NCBI RefSeq assembly: GCF_027359595.1
Contig: NZ_CP114783.1
Span: 1,736,001 to 1,800,000, forward strand
Length of the DNA stretch: 64,000 bases
Direction of reading: 5' to 3'
Source of the DNA: Prochlorococcus marinus str. MIT 0912
GTDB lineage: Bacteria > Cyanobacteriota > Cyanobacteriia > PCC-6307 > Cyanobiaceae
Shown piece by piece: positions 36,582 through 46,397 of this stretch (its first letter is position 1; every line of letters starts with the position of its first letter). The notes beneath the pieces are model-generated. The model had not been told where the DNA came from and did not search any database. It saw nothing but the letters and a program-made list of their open reading frames with translations. Both the position numbers and the translations under genes were made by a program.

Positions 36582-37064
36582 TCAATCTATTCTCAATTCT
36601 TTCCTTCTACAAAAACTACATTTGCCCCATAATTTTACCTCTCCCTTAGGAGAAGGCACTTTGCAAAAAGGACAATTCGTAGTTCCATTTTTATCAATTC
36701 TACTTGGGTGTTTTTCCCAGATTTCTTTTTCACTTTCTCTAGTGACTAAATCAATAGGATAATGCTGTCTAATTCGTAGATCTCTTATTTGATATCCATA
36801 TGATTTTAAAGATTCAATTAACTCTAAACGGTTGTATTGGAGAGCTTGTCTCCACTGTGGATGGCTTGCTCCGATAGTTAAAATTTTATTTTTTATGTAA
36901 AGTGGTGTGCAATTCAATGCGAGTTGCTCTCCAGCTATTTCTACCCAATCTTGAATAAGGCCTCCTACCTCTCCTTTCCACGAAGCCTTGATTTCTTCTA
37001 AGCATGAATATATTGACCGCTCTCTTTTTTCTTTTGTTTTATGCTTTAAGTCTTTTAAAATCAA
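36582..37064 (-). CDS. dciA: DciA-like (DUF721) protein with C-terminal zinc ribbon
   Basis: DciA is the widespread bacterial loader/partner of the replicative helicase DnaB; its DUF721 domain is KH-like. The 160-aa product has the core LIQDWVEIAGEQLALNCTPL and LTIGASHPQWRQALQYNRLE (about residues 35-90). After a linker come two Cys pairs, CPFC and CSFC (about 132-152), spaced like a zinc ribbon. Such a ribbon is not part of the minimal DUF721 fold. Start is TTG. The gene is divergent from vipp1. Role in helicase loading is inferred from the domain. Confidence 0.75.
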   Translation of the reverse strand: MILKDLKHKTKEKRERSIYSCLEEIKASWKGEVGGLIQDWVEIAGEQLALNCTPLYIKNKILTIGASHPQWRQALQYNRLELIESLKSYGYQIRDLRIRQHYPIDLVTRESEKEIWEKHPSRIDKNGTTNCPFCKVPSPKGEVKLWGKCSFCRRKELRID

Positions 37065-37136
37065 TGTAATTCGACACTATGGATGAGTTGATGCTTAAAT
37101 CTAGCTAATATTTTTTTGATTGCATAAAACATACTA

Positions 37137-37913
37137 ATGGGATTATTAGATAGGTTAAGCCGCTTAATAAGGGCAAATTTAAATGCTTTTGTTAATGAGG
37201 TAGAAGATCCAATAAAAATACTTGATCAGTCTGTTGCTGATATGCAAGAAGATCTAGTAAAACTTCGTCAAGCGGTAGCTATGGCTATCGCAAGTCAAAA
37301 AAGGTTAGAGAATCAGGCAAATCAAGCAAAAGAACAAATTAAAAATTGGTTTTCTAGAGCTGAGCTAGCCTTGAAAAAAGGAGAGGATGATTTAGCCAGA
37401 GAAGCATTGAGTAGAAAAAAAACTTTTCAAGAAACTTTTGAATCTTTATCGGCTCAATTTCAAACTCAAAATGGTCAAGTTGAAAAACTAAAGAAAAGCC
37501 TTTTGTTACTAGAAAGAAAGATTGCCGAAGCTCGAACTAAAAAAGAGATGCTAAAAGCAAGAGCGCAGGCCGCTAAAGCTCAGCAACAAATTCAAAGCGC
37601 AGTGGGTGATTTAGGTAGTAAGTCTGCCATGGCTGCTTTTGAAAGAATGGAAGATAAAGTTGAGGCATTGGAAGCTTCTAGTCAAGCAGCATTGGAGTTG
37701 GCTGGAGAAGATCTAGAAAGTAAATTCGCAGAATTAGAAGGAGGTGATGATATAGAGAAAGAATTAGAGTCATTGAGGACTCAATTGAAATCAGGAGTTG
37801 AGGTAATAGCTCTACCTCCGTCTGATTTAGATTTCAATGAAGTAAATAAAGTAGAAATTAAAGAAGTTGAAGTTGAATTAGAGGAGATGAAAAAGTCAAT
37901 GGATAATTCTTAA
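37137..37913 (+). CDS. vipp1: PspA/IM30-family protein, VIPP1
   Basis: VIPP1 forms ESCRT-III-like rings that protect and build thylakoid membranes. The 258-aa product starts with the amphipathic helix MGLLDRLSRLIRANLNAFV, then DPIKILDQSVADMQEDLVKLRQ, long coiled-coil helices (residues 30-215), and a C-terminal extension after about residue 220 that ends in EELMKKS-like EVELEEMKKSMDNS. The extension beyond the PspA core is the feature that separates VIPP1 from PspA, though it is short here. Only one family member is in the window, so VIPP1 is favoured but PspA is possible. Confidence 0.85.
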   Translation: MGLLDRLSRLIRANLNAFVNEVEDPIKILDQSVADMQEDLVKLRQAVAMAIASQKRLENQANQAKEQIKNWFSRAELALKKGEDDLAREALSRKKTFQETFESLSAQFQTQNGQVEKLKKSLLLLERKIAEARTKKEMLKARAQAAKAQQQIQSAVGDLGSKSAMAAFERMEDKVEALEASSQAALELAGEDLESKFAELEGGDDIEKELESLRTQLKSGVEVIALPPSDLDFNEVNKVEIKEVEVELEEMKKSMDNS

Positions 37914-37942
37914 TTTTTTAAGAACATGTTTACTTTTGAAAT

Positions 37943-38716
37943 ATGAATAATCAAAAATTGGATATAGGGGTTGGATTGATATATAGATATCACAAATTAA
38001 ATTATCCCTCTCCAACATCTTGGAAATTAAGGTTGAAACATATTTGCGCTAGTACGGAAATAGAGCTATCGAATTGGATCGCAGAGAATCCAGTAAAAAA
38101 AAATCAGCCAAAAGCAATTTTTTCTTCCTCCCAAAATTTTGCTAAAGGGCAAGTTGGTCGTATTTGGCACGCGCCGAAAGGAGGGATTTGGGTAAGTGCA
38201 GCTATTAAGAAAGAATGTTGCTGTGAAAATAACTCTCAGCTTTTCGGTTTAGCGGTGGCATTAGCTTTGGTTGAAAGACTTGAACGTATAGGAATTATTG
38301 TCAATATAAAATGGCCAAATGATCTATTGGTTGATGGTAAAAAATTAGCTGGAATTTTACCTAGATTATTTTTCAGAGGAGGAAAACTTCGATTATTAAG
38401 AGTAGGGGTAGGTTTAAACGTTTTTAATAATGTTCCAACAGAAGGGATTTCATTAAAACAAATTATTGGAAATAAAAAGATGAATATCAATTTTTGGTCA
38501 TCAGAAGTTTTACTCGCAATAGAGAGATCATTAGATTTTTTAGATAATACAAAATTTTTACGTAGTCAAGTTCAACAAAGATTGTGGTCAAAAAAATATA
38601 TTGACAATGAAACCGGCTATCATTGGGATATCAAAGGTATTGACCTGAGTGGCAGATTGATAATTTCTAAAGAAAATAGAGAAAAAGTATTGTCTACTTC
38701 ATCACGCTTGATTTAG
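37943..38716 (+). CDS. birA: biotin--protein ligase (catalytic form)
   Basis: Attaches biotin to the biotin carboxyl carrier protein of acetyl-CoA carboxylase. The 257-aa product lacks the N-terminal DNA-binding domain of E. coli BirA, so it does not act as a repressor. Seen: FSSSQNFAKGQVGRIWHAPKGG (shown here in part; the family loop is GRGRxGRxW, here AKGQVGRIW), WPNDLLVDGKKLAGIL with the catalytic lysine, and RVGVGLNV. N-terminal residues 1-60 are poorly conserved. It ends directly against the convergent LolD-like gene. Confidence 0.88.
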   Translation: MNNQKLDIGVGLIYRYHKLNYPSPTSWKLRLKHICASTEIELSNWIAENPVKKNQPKAIFSSSQNFAKGQVGRIWHAPKGGIWVSAAIKKECCCENNSQLFGLAVALALVERLERIGIIVNIKWPNDLLVDGKKLAGILPRLFFRGGKLRLLRVGVGLNVFNNVPTEGISLKQIIGNKKMNINFWSSEVLLAIERSLDFLDNTKFLRSQVQQRLWSKKYIDNETGYHWDIKGIDLSGRLIISKENREKVLSTSSRLI

Positions 38717-39424
38717 TTAATTTTGAGAAATATCGGTTACCTTGCCATCTCTAAATCTTGCAATTTTTTTTGCTCTTTGACCAACATTATCTTCATGAGT
38801 CACTAATACAATTGTGATTCCTTGACTATGAAGTTGGTCGAAAAGATTTAAAACATCTTCAGTAGTTTTGGAATCAAGAGCACCAGTTGGTTCATCTGCC
38901 AATAAAAGTGACGGTTGATTGATTATTGCTCTTGCTATGGCAACTCTCTGTTGTTGCCCTCCAGACAATTGGTTAGGAAGATTGCTCATTCTGTTCCCAA
39001 GCCCTACTCGATTTAGAGCCTCTTCAGCTCGCTTTTTTCTCTCTAAAGAGGGGACGCATGCATAAATCATTGGGAGCATTACATTCTCAAGTGCTGAAAC
39101 TTCTTGAAGTAGATGAAATTGCTGAAAAACAAAACCAAGTTCTTTATTTCTAATATCTGCTAGCAAGTCATCATCAAGCTTCTCAACCGCAGTCCCATTT
39201 AATTCATATGTCCCATTAGTAGGGCGATCAAGGCATCCCAGTATATTCATTGCAGTACTTTTACCAGATCCACTCGCACCCATCACAGCAAGATAATCCC
39301 CCTGAAAAACCTCAAGGTTTAGTTGGTCAAGAGCTTTAACTTTGCCAGAGCCTTCTCCGTAAAATTTATTTACATTCGTTAGTCGAGCTACAGATTTTTT
39401 CAATGATTTGATTTGGTTATCCAA
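38717..39424 (-). CDS. ABC transporter ATP-binding protein, LolD/MacB type
   Basis: A cytoplasmic ATPase subunit of about 235 aa. Seen: Walker [11 protein letters not shown]-loop [18 protein letters not shown], signature [15 protein letters not shown], Walker [13 protein letters not shown] and switch His in VLVTHED. This is the LolD/MacB/FtsE-like group. The open frame extends to 39475 inside ndhB, but the TTG at 39424, overlapping the ndhB stop by 8 bases, gives a natural start. No partner permease (MacB/DevC-like) is nearby, so the exported substrate is unknown. Confidence 0.88.
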   Translation of the reverse strand: MDNQIKSLKKSVARLTNVNKFYGEGSGKVKALDQLNLEVFQGDYLAVMGASGSGKSTAMNILGCLDRPTNGTYELNGTAVEKLDDDLLADIRNKELGFVFQQFHLLQEVSALENVMLPMIYACVPSLERKKRAEEALNRVGLGNRMSNLPNQLSGGQQQRVAIARAIINQPSLLLADEPTGALDSKTTEDVLNLFDQLHSQGITIVLVTHEDNVGQRAKKIARFRDGKVTDISQN

Positions 39425-40979
39425 TTGAACTCTTACTTGCAAGAGTAATAGCTTCTTGAAGTAATGGAGTCCCATTTACCGCACTATCAGCAAAGTCAAA
39501 GAGAGGGTTCGAAATTATTCCACCAATAGCAGTTATGAGAACACAAAAAATCAAAGCTACTTTGAGAGATGACATTCCTGGAATTGACCATTCTATAGAT
39601 GGATATGCTTTAACAACTGCGGAAGCTTCTTTAGGTTCTGTGACGACCATCATTTTTATAACTGAGATGTAATAGTAAATTGAAATTACTGAGGTAACCA
39701 ATCCAACACTCACTAGTAAGTATTGTCCATCTGCCCATCCAGCAAAAAATAAGTAAATTTTTCCAAAAAAGCCCAACATGGGAGGAATTCCTCCCAATGA
39801 AAGTAGGCATAGACTTAATCCTAGGGTGATCAATGGATCTTTTTGGTAGAGCCCTGCATAATCTGAGATTTGATCACTACCGGTTCTAATTGAGAAAAGG
39901 ATTATGCATGCAAAAGCACCAAGATTCATAAATAAATAAGCTGCCATATATAAAACCATTGCAGCGAAACCATCTTCAGTTCCGCAAACTAATCCAATCA
40001 TTACAAATCCGGCTTGTCCAATTGAGCTATAAGCAAGCATCCTTTTCATTGATTTTTGAGCTAGCGCTACAACATTCCCCAGGGACATACTAAGAACTGC
40101 TAAAACAGTAAAAAGCAATTTCCATTGCGTGTCAAAAGCGCTAAAACATCCGACTAGTATCCTTATGGCAAGTGCAAAGCCTGCTGCTTTGGACCCTACC
40201 GATAAAAATGCAACTACTGGAGTAGGAGAACCCTCATAAACATCTGGTGTCCATTGGTGAAAGGGGACTGCAGCTATTTTGAAGGCTACTGTCGATAAAA
40301 CGAAAACAAGCGCTAAGGCAGATAAAGGAGTTGGAGCATTTACAAGGGTTATTCCAATATCTCTTAGGTTTGTAGACCCGCTTATTCCATAAAGTAGAGA
40401 TGCTCCATAGAGAAATACGGCTGCAGCAGCCGAGCCCACTAATAGATATTTTAAAGCTGCTTCTGAACTTCTTGAATCTCTTTTGAGATATCCGGAAAGA
40501 AGGTAGCTAGCAACAGAAAGTGTTTCTAATGAAATAAAAACACTCACCAAATCAGTTGAACCACATAGAAGCATTGCTCCCAGAGTGGCAGCTAATAATA
40601 TTGCTGCAAATTCACCAATGGGACTGCCATTTTGTTCAGCGTACCTCCAACTGATTAGCAGAGAAATAAGAGTTGATAGTGCTATTACACCTCTAAAAGC
40701 AATAGCAAGATTGTCTGCTATGAATGCACCTAAGAAAGATTCTTGAATTTCTCCGTTCCATTGAATTGCAAGCAAAATTAAAGAAGTTAAAAGACCTGCA
40801 TAACAAATTGGAGGCGACCAACGGGCTGAAATCTTTTCACCAGCCAAATCAACTAAAAGTGTCCCTAGCATTGCTATTAGAACTGCTGCCTCTGGTAATA
40901 CAGCTTTTGCATTTAAAGAGAGATTTAAAAGCTCTACGGGCTCGTTTATGAATATTTGAAAAGACAAAAGTTCTAACAT
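39417..40979 (-). CDS. ndhB: NAD(P)H-quinone oxidoreductase subunit 2 (NdhB)
   Basis: NdhB is a proton-pumping antiporter-like subunit of NDH-1, which supports respiration, cyclic electron flow and CO2 uptake. The 520-aa product is a polytopic membrane protein (about 14 helices). Seen: [40 protein letters not shown] with conserved charged residues, [39 protein letters not shown] and [16 protein letters not shown]. Length agrees with cyanobacterial NdhB. The LolD-like gene overlaps its stop. Confidence 0.97.
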   Translation of the reverse strand: MLELLSFQIFINEPVELLNLSLNAKAVLPEAAVLIAMLGTLLVDLAGEKISARWSPPICYAGLLTSLILLAIQWNGEIQESFLGAFIADNLAIAFRGVIALSTLISLLISWRYAEQNGSPIGEFAAILLAATLGAMLLCGSTDLVSVFISLETLSVASYLLSGYLKRDSRSSEAALKYLLVGSAAAAVFLYGASLLYGISGSTNLRDIGITLVNAPTPLSALALVFVLSTVAFKIAAVPFHQWTPDVYEGSPTPVVAFLSVGSKAAGFALAIRILVGCFSAFDTQWKLLFTVLAVLSMSLGNVVALAQKSMKRMLAYSSIGQAGFVMIGLVCGTEDGFAAMVLYMAAYLFMNLGAFACIILFSIRTGSDQISDYAGLYQKDPLITLGLSLCLLSLGGIPPMLGFFGKIYLFFAGWADGQYLLVSVGLVTSVISIYYYISVIKMMVVTEPKEASAVVKAYPSIEWSIPGMSSLKVALIFCVLITAIGGIISNPLFDFADSAVNGTPLLQEAITLASKSSIG

Positions 40980-41109
40980 TTATGTATTGTTTTTAGGCTG
41001 TATCTGATTTTATAACTCTAGCGAAATTATGAAATATGCCTTTTTTATCATTTTGGGCTATGCATTTTACTATTCAGTACGTTAGATAAGAAGGAGGAAA
41101 ATTGAGCTG

Positions 41110-44004
41110 ATGCCCACTGACCATACCCTGGTAATTGTTGAAAGTCCCACAAAGGCAAAAACTATCAGAGGGTTTTTACCTAAGGATTTTCAAGTTCTTG
41201 CGTCAATGGGGCATGTAAGAGACTTGCCCAATAATGCCTCTGAGATTCCTGCAAAACACAAAGGGGAAAAGTGGGCAACTATTGGTGTTAATACAACTGC
41301 TGATTTTGATCCTTTGTATGTAGTACCCAAAGACAAGAAAAAAATTGTCAAGGAATTAAAACAATCTTTGAAAGGTGCTAGTGAGTTGTTGCTTGCGACT
41401 GATGAAGATAGAGAAGGGGAAAGTATTAGTTGGCATTTGATGAATGTGCTTGATCCCAAAATCCCTGTGAAGAGGATGGTTTTTCATGAGATAACTAAAG
41501 AAGCTATTTCCAAAGCACTATCGAAAACAAGAGAAATTGATATGGAATTGGTTCATGCCCAAGAAACAAGGAGGATTTTAGACAGATTAGTTGGATATAC
41601 TTTGTCGCCTCTTTTATGGAAAAAAGTTTCTTGGGGTTTATCTGCTGGAAGAGTCCAATCAGTTGCTGTAAGATTGCTCGTTCTGAGAGAGAGAGCAAGA
41701 AGATCTTTTAAAAGCGGAAGTTATTGGGACTTAAAAGCAAAATTAGAAAAAGAAGGTGGTGAATTTGAGGTGAAAATGACCTCAATTGGGGGGCAAAGAA
41801 TTGCTAGTGGTAGTGATTTTGATGAGTCCACTGGATTGTTGAAATCTGGCAGGAATGTCAAATTACTTAAGGAAGAAGAATCTAAGGAACTTGCTAAAAA
41901 GTTAAATACTGATATTTGGAAAGTTATAAATGTCGAAGAAAAACCGTCAATCCGTAAACCAGTCCCTCCTTTTACAACAAGCACATTACAACAAGAAGCT
42001 AATAGAAAACTTCGATTATCAGCTAGGGAGACCATGAGATGTGCCCAGGGTTTGTATGAAAGAGGTTTTATCACATATATGAGAACAGATTCTGTTCATC
42101 TGTCCGAACAGGCAATTAATGCCTCACGAAATTGTGTTGAATCAAAATATGGAGTTGAATATTTAAGTAAAAAGCCCCGCCAATTCTCTAACAAGACGAG
42201 AAATGCTCAAGAAGCTCATGAAGCAATTCGTCCCTCTGGTGAGATTTTTAAAACCCCCAAAGAGTCCGAATTACAAGGGCGGGACCTTTCTTTATATGAA
42301 CTTATTTGGAAACGAACAGTTGCCAGTCAAATGGCCGACGCAAGGTTGACAATGCTTGGAGTGGAATTACAAGCATCGGATGTAACTTTTCGGGCTAGTG
42401 GTAAACGAATAGATTTCCCTGGCTTCTTCAGAGCTTATGTTGAAGGTAGTGATGATCCAGATAGTGCGCTTGAAGGACAAGAAGTGCTTTTGCCTAAATT
42501 AGCTGTTGGAGATTCTCCAACAGCAAAGAATGTAGAGGCGTTGGGGCATCAGACTCAGCCTCCTGCTAGATATAGCGAAGCTTCATTAGTTAAAACACTT
42601 GAGAAAGAAGGTATAGGTCGTCCGTCAACATATGCAAGCATTATAGGAACAATCGTAGATCGAGGTTATTCAATCCTCAATAATAATTCTTTGACTCCAA
42701 GCTTTACAGCATTTGCTGTTACGGCACTTCTAGAAGAACATTTCCCTGATCTTGTAGATACCAGTTTTACAGCTCGAATGGAATCTACACTTGATGAGAT
42801 CTCAACAGGGAAAGTGAGTTGGCTACCATACCTTAAGGGCTTTTATAAAGGTGATACTGGTCTAGAGAGTCAAGTTCAACAAAGAGAAGGAGATATAGAC
42901 GGGGGAGAATTTCGAGCAGTTTCCTTGGAGGGACTTTCATCTCTTGTTAGGTTGGGCAAATTCGGAACATATCTCGAATCAAAGCAACTTGGTGAAAATG
43001 GTAAGCCCATAACAGCAACTCTTCCGCAGGAAATTACTCCCGCAGACCTGGACGAGGATATCGCAGAGATGATCTTGAAACAAAAAGCTGAGGGCCCTGA
43101 ATCACTTGGAGTTGATCCTGATACTGGACAGAATTTATATCTATTAAATGGTAGATATGGTCATTTTGTTCAAAGGGGTTTAGTAGTCGAATTGAAAGAT
43201 CTTGGGATTCCAAAAGGTAAGAAAAAGCTAGGTAATCTTCGCTTGTTTAAAAGTAGTCAATATGGACTCTATCTAAAGCAGGATTCATCAAAGGTTCAAG
43301 TTTTGTTGCCGGAAAATATAAAAGAAGAAGAGATTGATGTTGAAAAAGCACTTGAATTTTTAGATGACAAATCATTAAAAAAAGCTCCAAATCCGAAAAG
43401 GACTTCATTGCCAAAGAATTTAAAACCAGAGAACTTGACTTTTGAGGAGGCCCTTGGATTAATTCAATTACCACGTCTACTCGGAGAGCATCCAGAGGGA
43501 GGTAAAGTGCAATCAAGTTTGGGTAGATTTGGTCCCTATGTGGTTTGGAGCAAAGATGGTGGTGAGAAAGATTATCGCTCAATAAAGGGAGAAGATGATG
43601 TTCTTCAAGTAAGCCTAGAAAGAGCGCTTGAGCTTTTATCTATCCCTAAAAGAGGTAGAGGTGGTAGAACTGCCTTGAAGGAACTTGGTGCCCCAGAGGG
43701 AGAGAAAGAAACCATCCAACTATTTAATGGCCCTTATGGCTTATATGTTAAACAAGGCAAAGTAAATGCTTCTCTACCAGAGGGCAAAAGCGCTGAAGAT
43801 ATCACTATTGAGGAGGCTATTGAATTATTGGCAGCTAAGAAATCAAGTAAAAAGACAACAACTAAGAAAAAAAAATCTACGAAAAAAACAGCTAAGAAAG
43901 ATATGGATATATCATCAATAACAAGTAGTACCCGAAAAGCACCTTCTACAACTAAAACAGGACGTTTAAGAGCGAGTAAAGTAAGAGTAATTAAAACAAA
44001 ATAA
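41110..44004 (+). CDS. topA: DNA topoisomerase I
   Basis: TopA relaxes negative supercoils. The 964-aa product begins with the TOPRIM domain (LVIVESPTKAKTIRGFL, then LLATDEDREGESISWHL), and the active-site tyrosine is Y323 in FITYMRTDSVHLSE. The gate region GIGRPSTYASIIGTI follows. The C-terminal third has no Cys4 zinc fingers but several topoisomerase C-terminal repeats of the form GRYGHFVQRG, SQYGLYLKQ, GRFGPYVVW and GPYGLYVKQG, typical for cyanobacteria and plastids. It ends in a very Lys/Ser/Thr-rich tail (KKSSKKTTTKKKKSTKKTAK and beyond) that should bind DNA nonspecifically. Confidence 0.96.
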   Translation: MPTDHTLVIVESPTKAKTIRGFLPKDFQVLASMGHVRDLPNNASEIPAKHKGEKWATIGVNTTADFDPLYVVPKDKKKIVKELKQSLKGASELLLATDEDREGESISWHLMNVLDPKIPVKRMVFHEITKEAISKALSKTREIDMELVHAQETRRILDRLVGYTLSPLLWKKVSWGLSAGRVQSVAVRLLVLRERARRSFKSGSYWDLKAKLEKEGGEFEVKMTSIGGQRIASGSDFDESTGLLKSGRNVKLLKEEESKELAKKLNTDIWKVINVEEKPSIRKPVPPFTTSTLQQEANRKLRLSARETMRCAQGLYERGFITYMRTDSVHLSEQAINASRNCVESKYGVEYLSKKPRQFSNKTRNAQEAHEAIRPSGEIFKTPKESELQGRDLSLYELIWKRTVASQMADARLTMLGVELQASDVTFRASGKRIDFPGFFRAYVEGSDDPDSALEGQEVLLPKLAVGDSPTAKNVEALGHQTQPPARYSEASLVKTLEKEGIGRPSTYASIIGTIVDRGYSILNNNSLTPSFTAFAVTALLEEHFPDLVDTSFTARMESTLDEISTGKVSWLPYLKGFYKGDTGLESQVQQREGDIDGGEFRAVSLEGLSSLVRLGKFGTYLESKQLGENGKPITATLPQEITPADLDEDIAEMILKQKAEGPESLGVDPDTGQNLYLLNGRYGHFVQRGLVVELKDLGIPKGKKKLGNLRLFKSSQYGLYLKQDSSKVQVLLPENIKEEEIDVEKALEFLDDKSLKKAPNPKRTSLPKNLKPENLTFEEALGLIQLPRLLGEHPEGGKVQSSLGRFGPYVVWSKDGGEKDYRSIKGEDDVLQVSLERALELLSIPKRGRGGRTALKELGAPEGEKETIQLFNGPYGLYVKQGKVNASLPEGKSAEDITIEEAIELLAAKKSSKKTTTKKKKSTKKTAKKDMDISSITSSTRKAPSTTKTGRLRASKVRVIKTK

Positions 44005-44008
44005 AATT

Positions 44009-44497
44009 TTGAATATTTCAAGACTTGTTGAGAAAATATTTATTAGCTCATTTCTAATAGTTACCTTTTTCTCACTTCAATCATGTTCAAATACTCAAGT
44101 TGGCGAAAAGTTAGAAAATAGCTTTGATATCATTGAGAATTCAAAAACTTCAGAAAAAACTAATAATAAGCCACAAAAACTTAATGAATTAAAAAAAATC
44201 AAATCAAGAATAAAAGATGATAAGAAAGAAAATGAAAATGATTTTGGTAATATTATCAAAGGAAATTCGATATCTAATAAAGATAGACTTAGTCAAAAAT
44301 CAACCAAATCAATAAAGAAGACAATTTTTAATCCACAGCCATACAGAATAATTCTAAGATTATCTGGTGCAAACCCCTCTGCACCAGCTGAGACAGTTAC
44401 TGAGGCCCTAAGAAAAGCAGGTGTCCAATTTGAGGTGGAAAAGATCGAACGTTTTGATGAGGAGAATTTCTCAAAGAATACATCTTTGGAAAGATAA
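44009..44497 (+). CDS. hypothetical lipoprotein
   Basis: A 162-aa protein with an N-terminal membrane segment (residues 10-25) ending in SLQSC, a plausible lipobox. A long, charged, low-complexity middle (Lys/Asn/Asp-rich, about 30-108) leads to a compact C-terminal part: YRIILRLSGANPSAPAETVT followed by EALRKAGVQFEVEKIERFDE. That end looks like a small folded domain and is probably the conserved part. It starts at TTG 4 bases after topA and is followed 5 bases on by the DUF2232 gene, so it belongs to a topA operon. Function unknown. Confidence 0.6.
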   Translation: MNISRLVEKIFISSFLIVTFFSLQSCSNTQVGEKLENSFDIIENSKTSEKTNNKPQKLNELKKIKSRIKDDKKENENDFGNIIKGNSISNKDRLSQKSTKSIKKTIFNPQPYRIILRLSGANPSAPAETVTEALRKAGVQFEVEKIERFDEENFSKNTSLER

Positions 44498-44502
44498 TAA
44501 TT

Positions 44503-45189
44503 TTGACCTTAAATAACAAAAATCTTTTAAAAAGTCGATCTTTTTATAAATCTCCTCTAAGTAAGAGGAAAGCCTTGAAAATCGTTGAGTCCTCTTATCT
44601 TGCTGCTGCAACAGCTTTGATTTGGATAGCTCTTTATTATTTGCCTATAGGTGGGGCTGTTTTTCGTCTTGCTTTACCATTGCCATTGGCTCTTCTTCAG
44701 GTTAGGAGAGGTGTGAAAACAGGCATTGAGGGAGTGACAATATGCGTAATGTTATTAACTGCTCTGATGGGTCCGCTTAGAGGACCTTTAGTTCTTTTCC
44801 CATATGGATTACTTTCTTTATGGTTAGGATATAGTTGGCAGAAGGGTTGGAATTGGTGGTTAAGTTGGAGTGTTGGAGTCTCAATCGGAACGATGGGTTT
44901 TCTTATTAGGGTCTTCGCATTATCTGTGTTGGTTGGTGAGAATTTGTGGGTTATTCTTACTCGTGCTGGAGCTGGATTGCTTGAAAAAGGAATAGACATT
45001 TTCAATCTTTCTTTTACTCCTGATATGAGACAAGTCCAAATAGTTGCATTATGTCTAATTATTACTCAAGAAATCGTTTACGTTCTTTGCATACATGCTT
45101 TGGCTTATTGGATTTTTCCTAGGCTCAAGTCATCAATACCTGAACCACCCGCATTGCTAGAAAATCTAATTTCTTTAGAATCTAATTGA
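44503..45189 (+). CDS. DUF2232 membrane protein
   Basis: A 228-aa integral membrane protein with about five to six hydrophobic segments from residue 30 to 215, including YLPIGGAVFRLALPLPLALL and LTALMGPLRGPLVLFPYGLL. These match DUF2232 proteins, a family distantly related to small-molecule transporters (ECF S-component-like folds). No substrate is known. TTG start, sandwiched tightly between the lipoprotein gene and the CobT-like gene, suggesting one operon. A link to cobalamin uptake or remodelling is only a positional guess. Confidence 0.7.
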   Translation: MTLNNKNLLKSRSFYKSPLSKRKALKIVESSYLAAATALIWIALYYLPIGGAVFRLALPLPLALLQVRRGVKTGIEGVTICVMLLTALMGPLRGPLVLFPYGLLSLWLGYSWQKGWNWWLSWSVGVSIGTMGFLIRVFALSVLVGENLWVILTRAGAGLLEKGIDIFNLSFTPDMRQVQIVALCLIITQEIVYVLCIHALAYWIFPRLKSSIPEPPALLENLISLESN

Positions 45190-45195
45190 TTAATA

Positions 45196-46392
45196 ATGAT
45201 AGGAGATAGTTATATTTTGTTGCCGTCAGGCGTATTAGCTTTTGGGGAAGGCCTCCAAGAGCAAAATGTTGACGAAAGAGTTCAAAGATGGCAAGAAAAT
45301 ATTACGAATATGGCTTTCTTTTTAATTCTTGCTGGATCTCAAACTGCGGAGATTGAGGGGATTTCTGCTGCTGGTTCCACTGCTGTTTCTAGACGTTATA
45401 CAGCAGTTGCAGATGCTGAACTTTTATTGAGAGGACCTAATCTCCCCAAAAGATGGCCTTTGCCTCCTTTACCTGCAGGTGTCTCTCCAGCATTGATTAG
45501 TTACGTTGCCTCAAGGTTCTTAAAAATTAAACCAACAATCATATCTGCAGGACTACTACAAACGCCACCCTTTACGCATGTTTCCTTAGAGTCGCCGGAG
45601 ATAGGACCCGCTAGATGCTTGAGTTCAGGTAATGCAATGGAAAAAACTAGGGTTCAACTTTTACTCGATGGTGGTTTTAAGATAGGTAAGAAATTAAAAA
45701 AATCTCTTTTGATCACTGAGTGTGTGCCAGGAGGAACATCTACAGCTTTTGCCGTTCTTTCTGGGTTGGGAATTAATGTTAATGGTCTAATAAGCGGAAG
45801 TCATAGAAATCCACCTTCAGAATTAAAAACAAATTTAGTTAAACAAGGACTTCAGGCAGCGCAATTAAAGAAGAACCCATCTTCTGTTGAAATAATGGCT
45901 GCTGTGGGAGACCCATTTCAGCCAATTGCAGTTGGTCTCTTAATGGGAGCTAGAGAATCTGGCCAGGAGATTTTATTAGGAGGAGGTTGCCAAATGCTGG
46001 CTGTATTGGCTTTGGCATTGAATGAAATTAAACCTGAATCAAGATCTGAATTTGTTGGTAAAATGTTAATAGGAACTACATCATGGTTAATTGATGAATC
46101 CCTTTCATCTAAAAAAAATAGAAATTCTTTTATTCATTTAATGAATCATGTCGCTAGTCATTTTAAAGTAAATATCCTAGGTCTCGCTAGTGGTTATAGA
46201 TTTACTGATAGTAATCAAAAGGTTCTTCGAGACTATGAAATTGGTTACGTCAAAGAGGGTGTTGGGGCTGGTGCCTTATCTTTACTCGCTCAAATTAAGG
46301 GATTGACTCAGAAAGAAATGATTGAAAGATGTGATATTGAGGTTTGTAATCTATTTAAGTCAAATAATGAGAGTACTTGTCAAGGGATCTAA
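45196..46392 (+). CDS. UPF0284 / CobT-like phosphoribosyltransferase-fold protein
   Basis: A 398-aa protein. Seen: GSQTAEIEGISAAGSTAVSR, a long central region with ECVPGGTSTAFAVLSGLGI and SGSHRNPPSELK, VGDPFQPIAVGLLMGA, ILLGGGCQMLAVLALAL, and GYVKEGVGAGALSLLAQIKG at the end. This is the UPF0284 family, distant from the CobT nicotinate-nucleotide:dimethylbenzimidazole phosphoribosyltransferases. Picocyanobacteria make pseudocobalamin with adenine as lower ligand, so a role in nucleotide-loop assembly is attractive but unproven. Start ATG 6 bases after the DUF2232 gene. It precedes the Tat lipoprotein by 5 bases. Confidence 0.82.
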   Translation: MIGDSYILLPSGVLAFGEGLQEQNVDERVQRWQENITNMAFFLILAGSQTAEIEGISAAGSTAVSRRYTAVADAELLLRGPNLPKRWPLPPLPAGVSPALISYVASRFLKIKPTIISAGLLQTPPFTHVSLESPEIGPARCLSSGNAMEKTRVQLLLDGGFKIGKKLKKSLLITECVPGGTSTAFAVLSGLGINVNGLISGSHRNPPSELKTNLVKQGLQAAQLKKNPSSVEIMAAVGDPFQPIAVGLLMGARESGQEILLGGGCQMLAVLALALNEIKPESRSEFVGKMLIGTTSWLIDESLSSKKNRNSFIHLMNHVASHFKVNILGLASGYRFTDSNQKVLRDYEIGYVKEGVGAGALSLLAQIKGLTQKEMIERCDIEVCNLFKSNNESTCQGI

Positions 46393-46397
46393 GTCAT

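Noticed and set aside
41190-44021. Several minus-strand frames opposite topA
   Set aside because: Antisense shadows; topA is complete and highly conserved.
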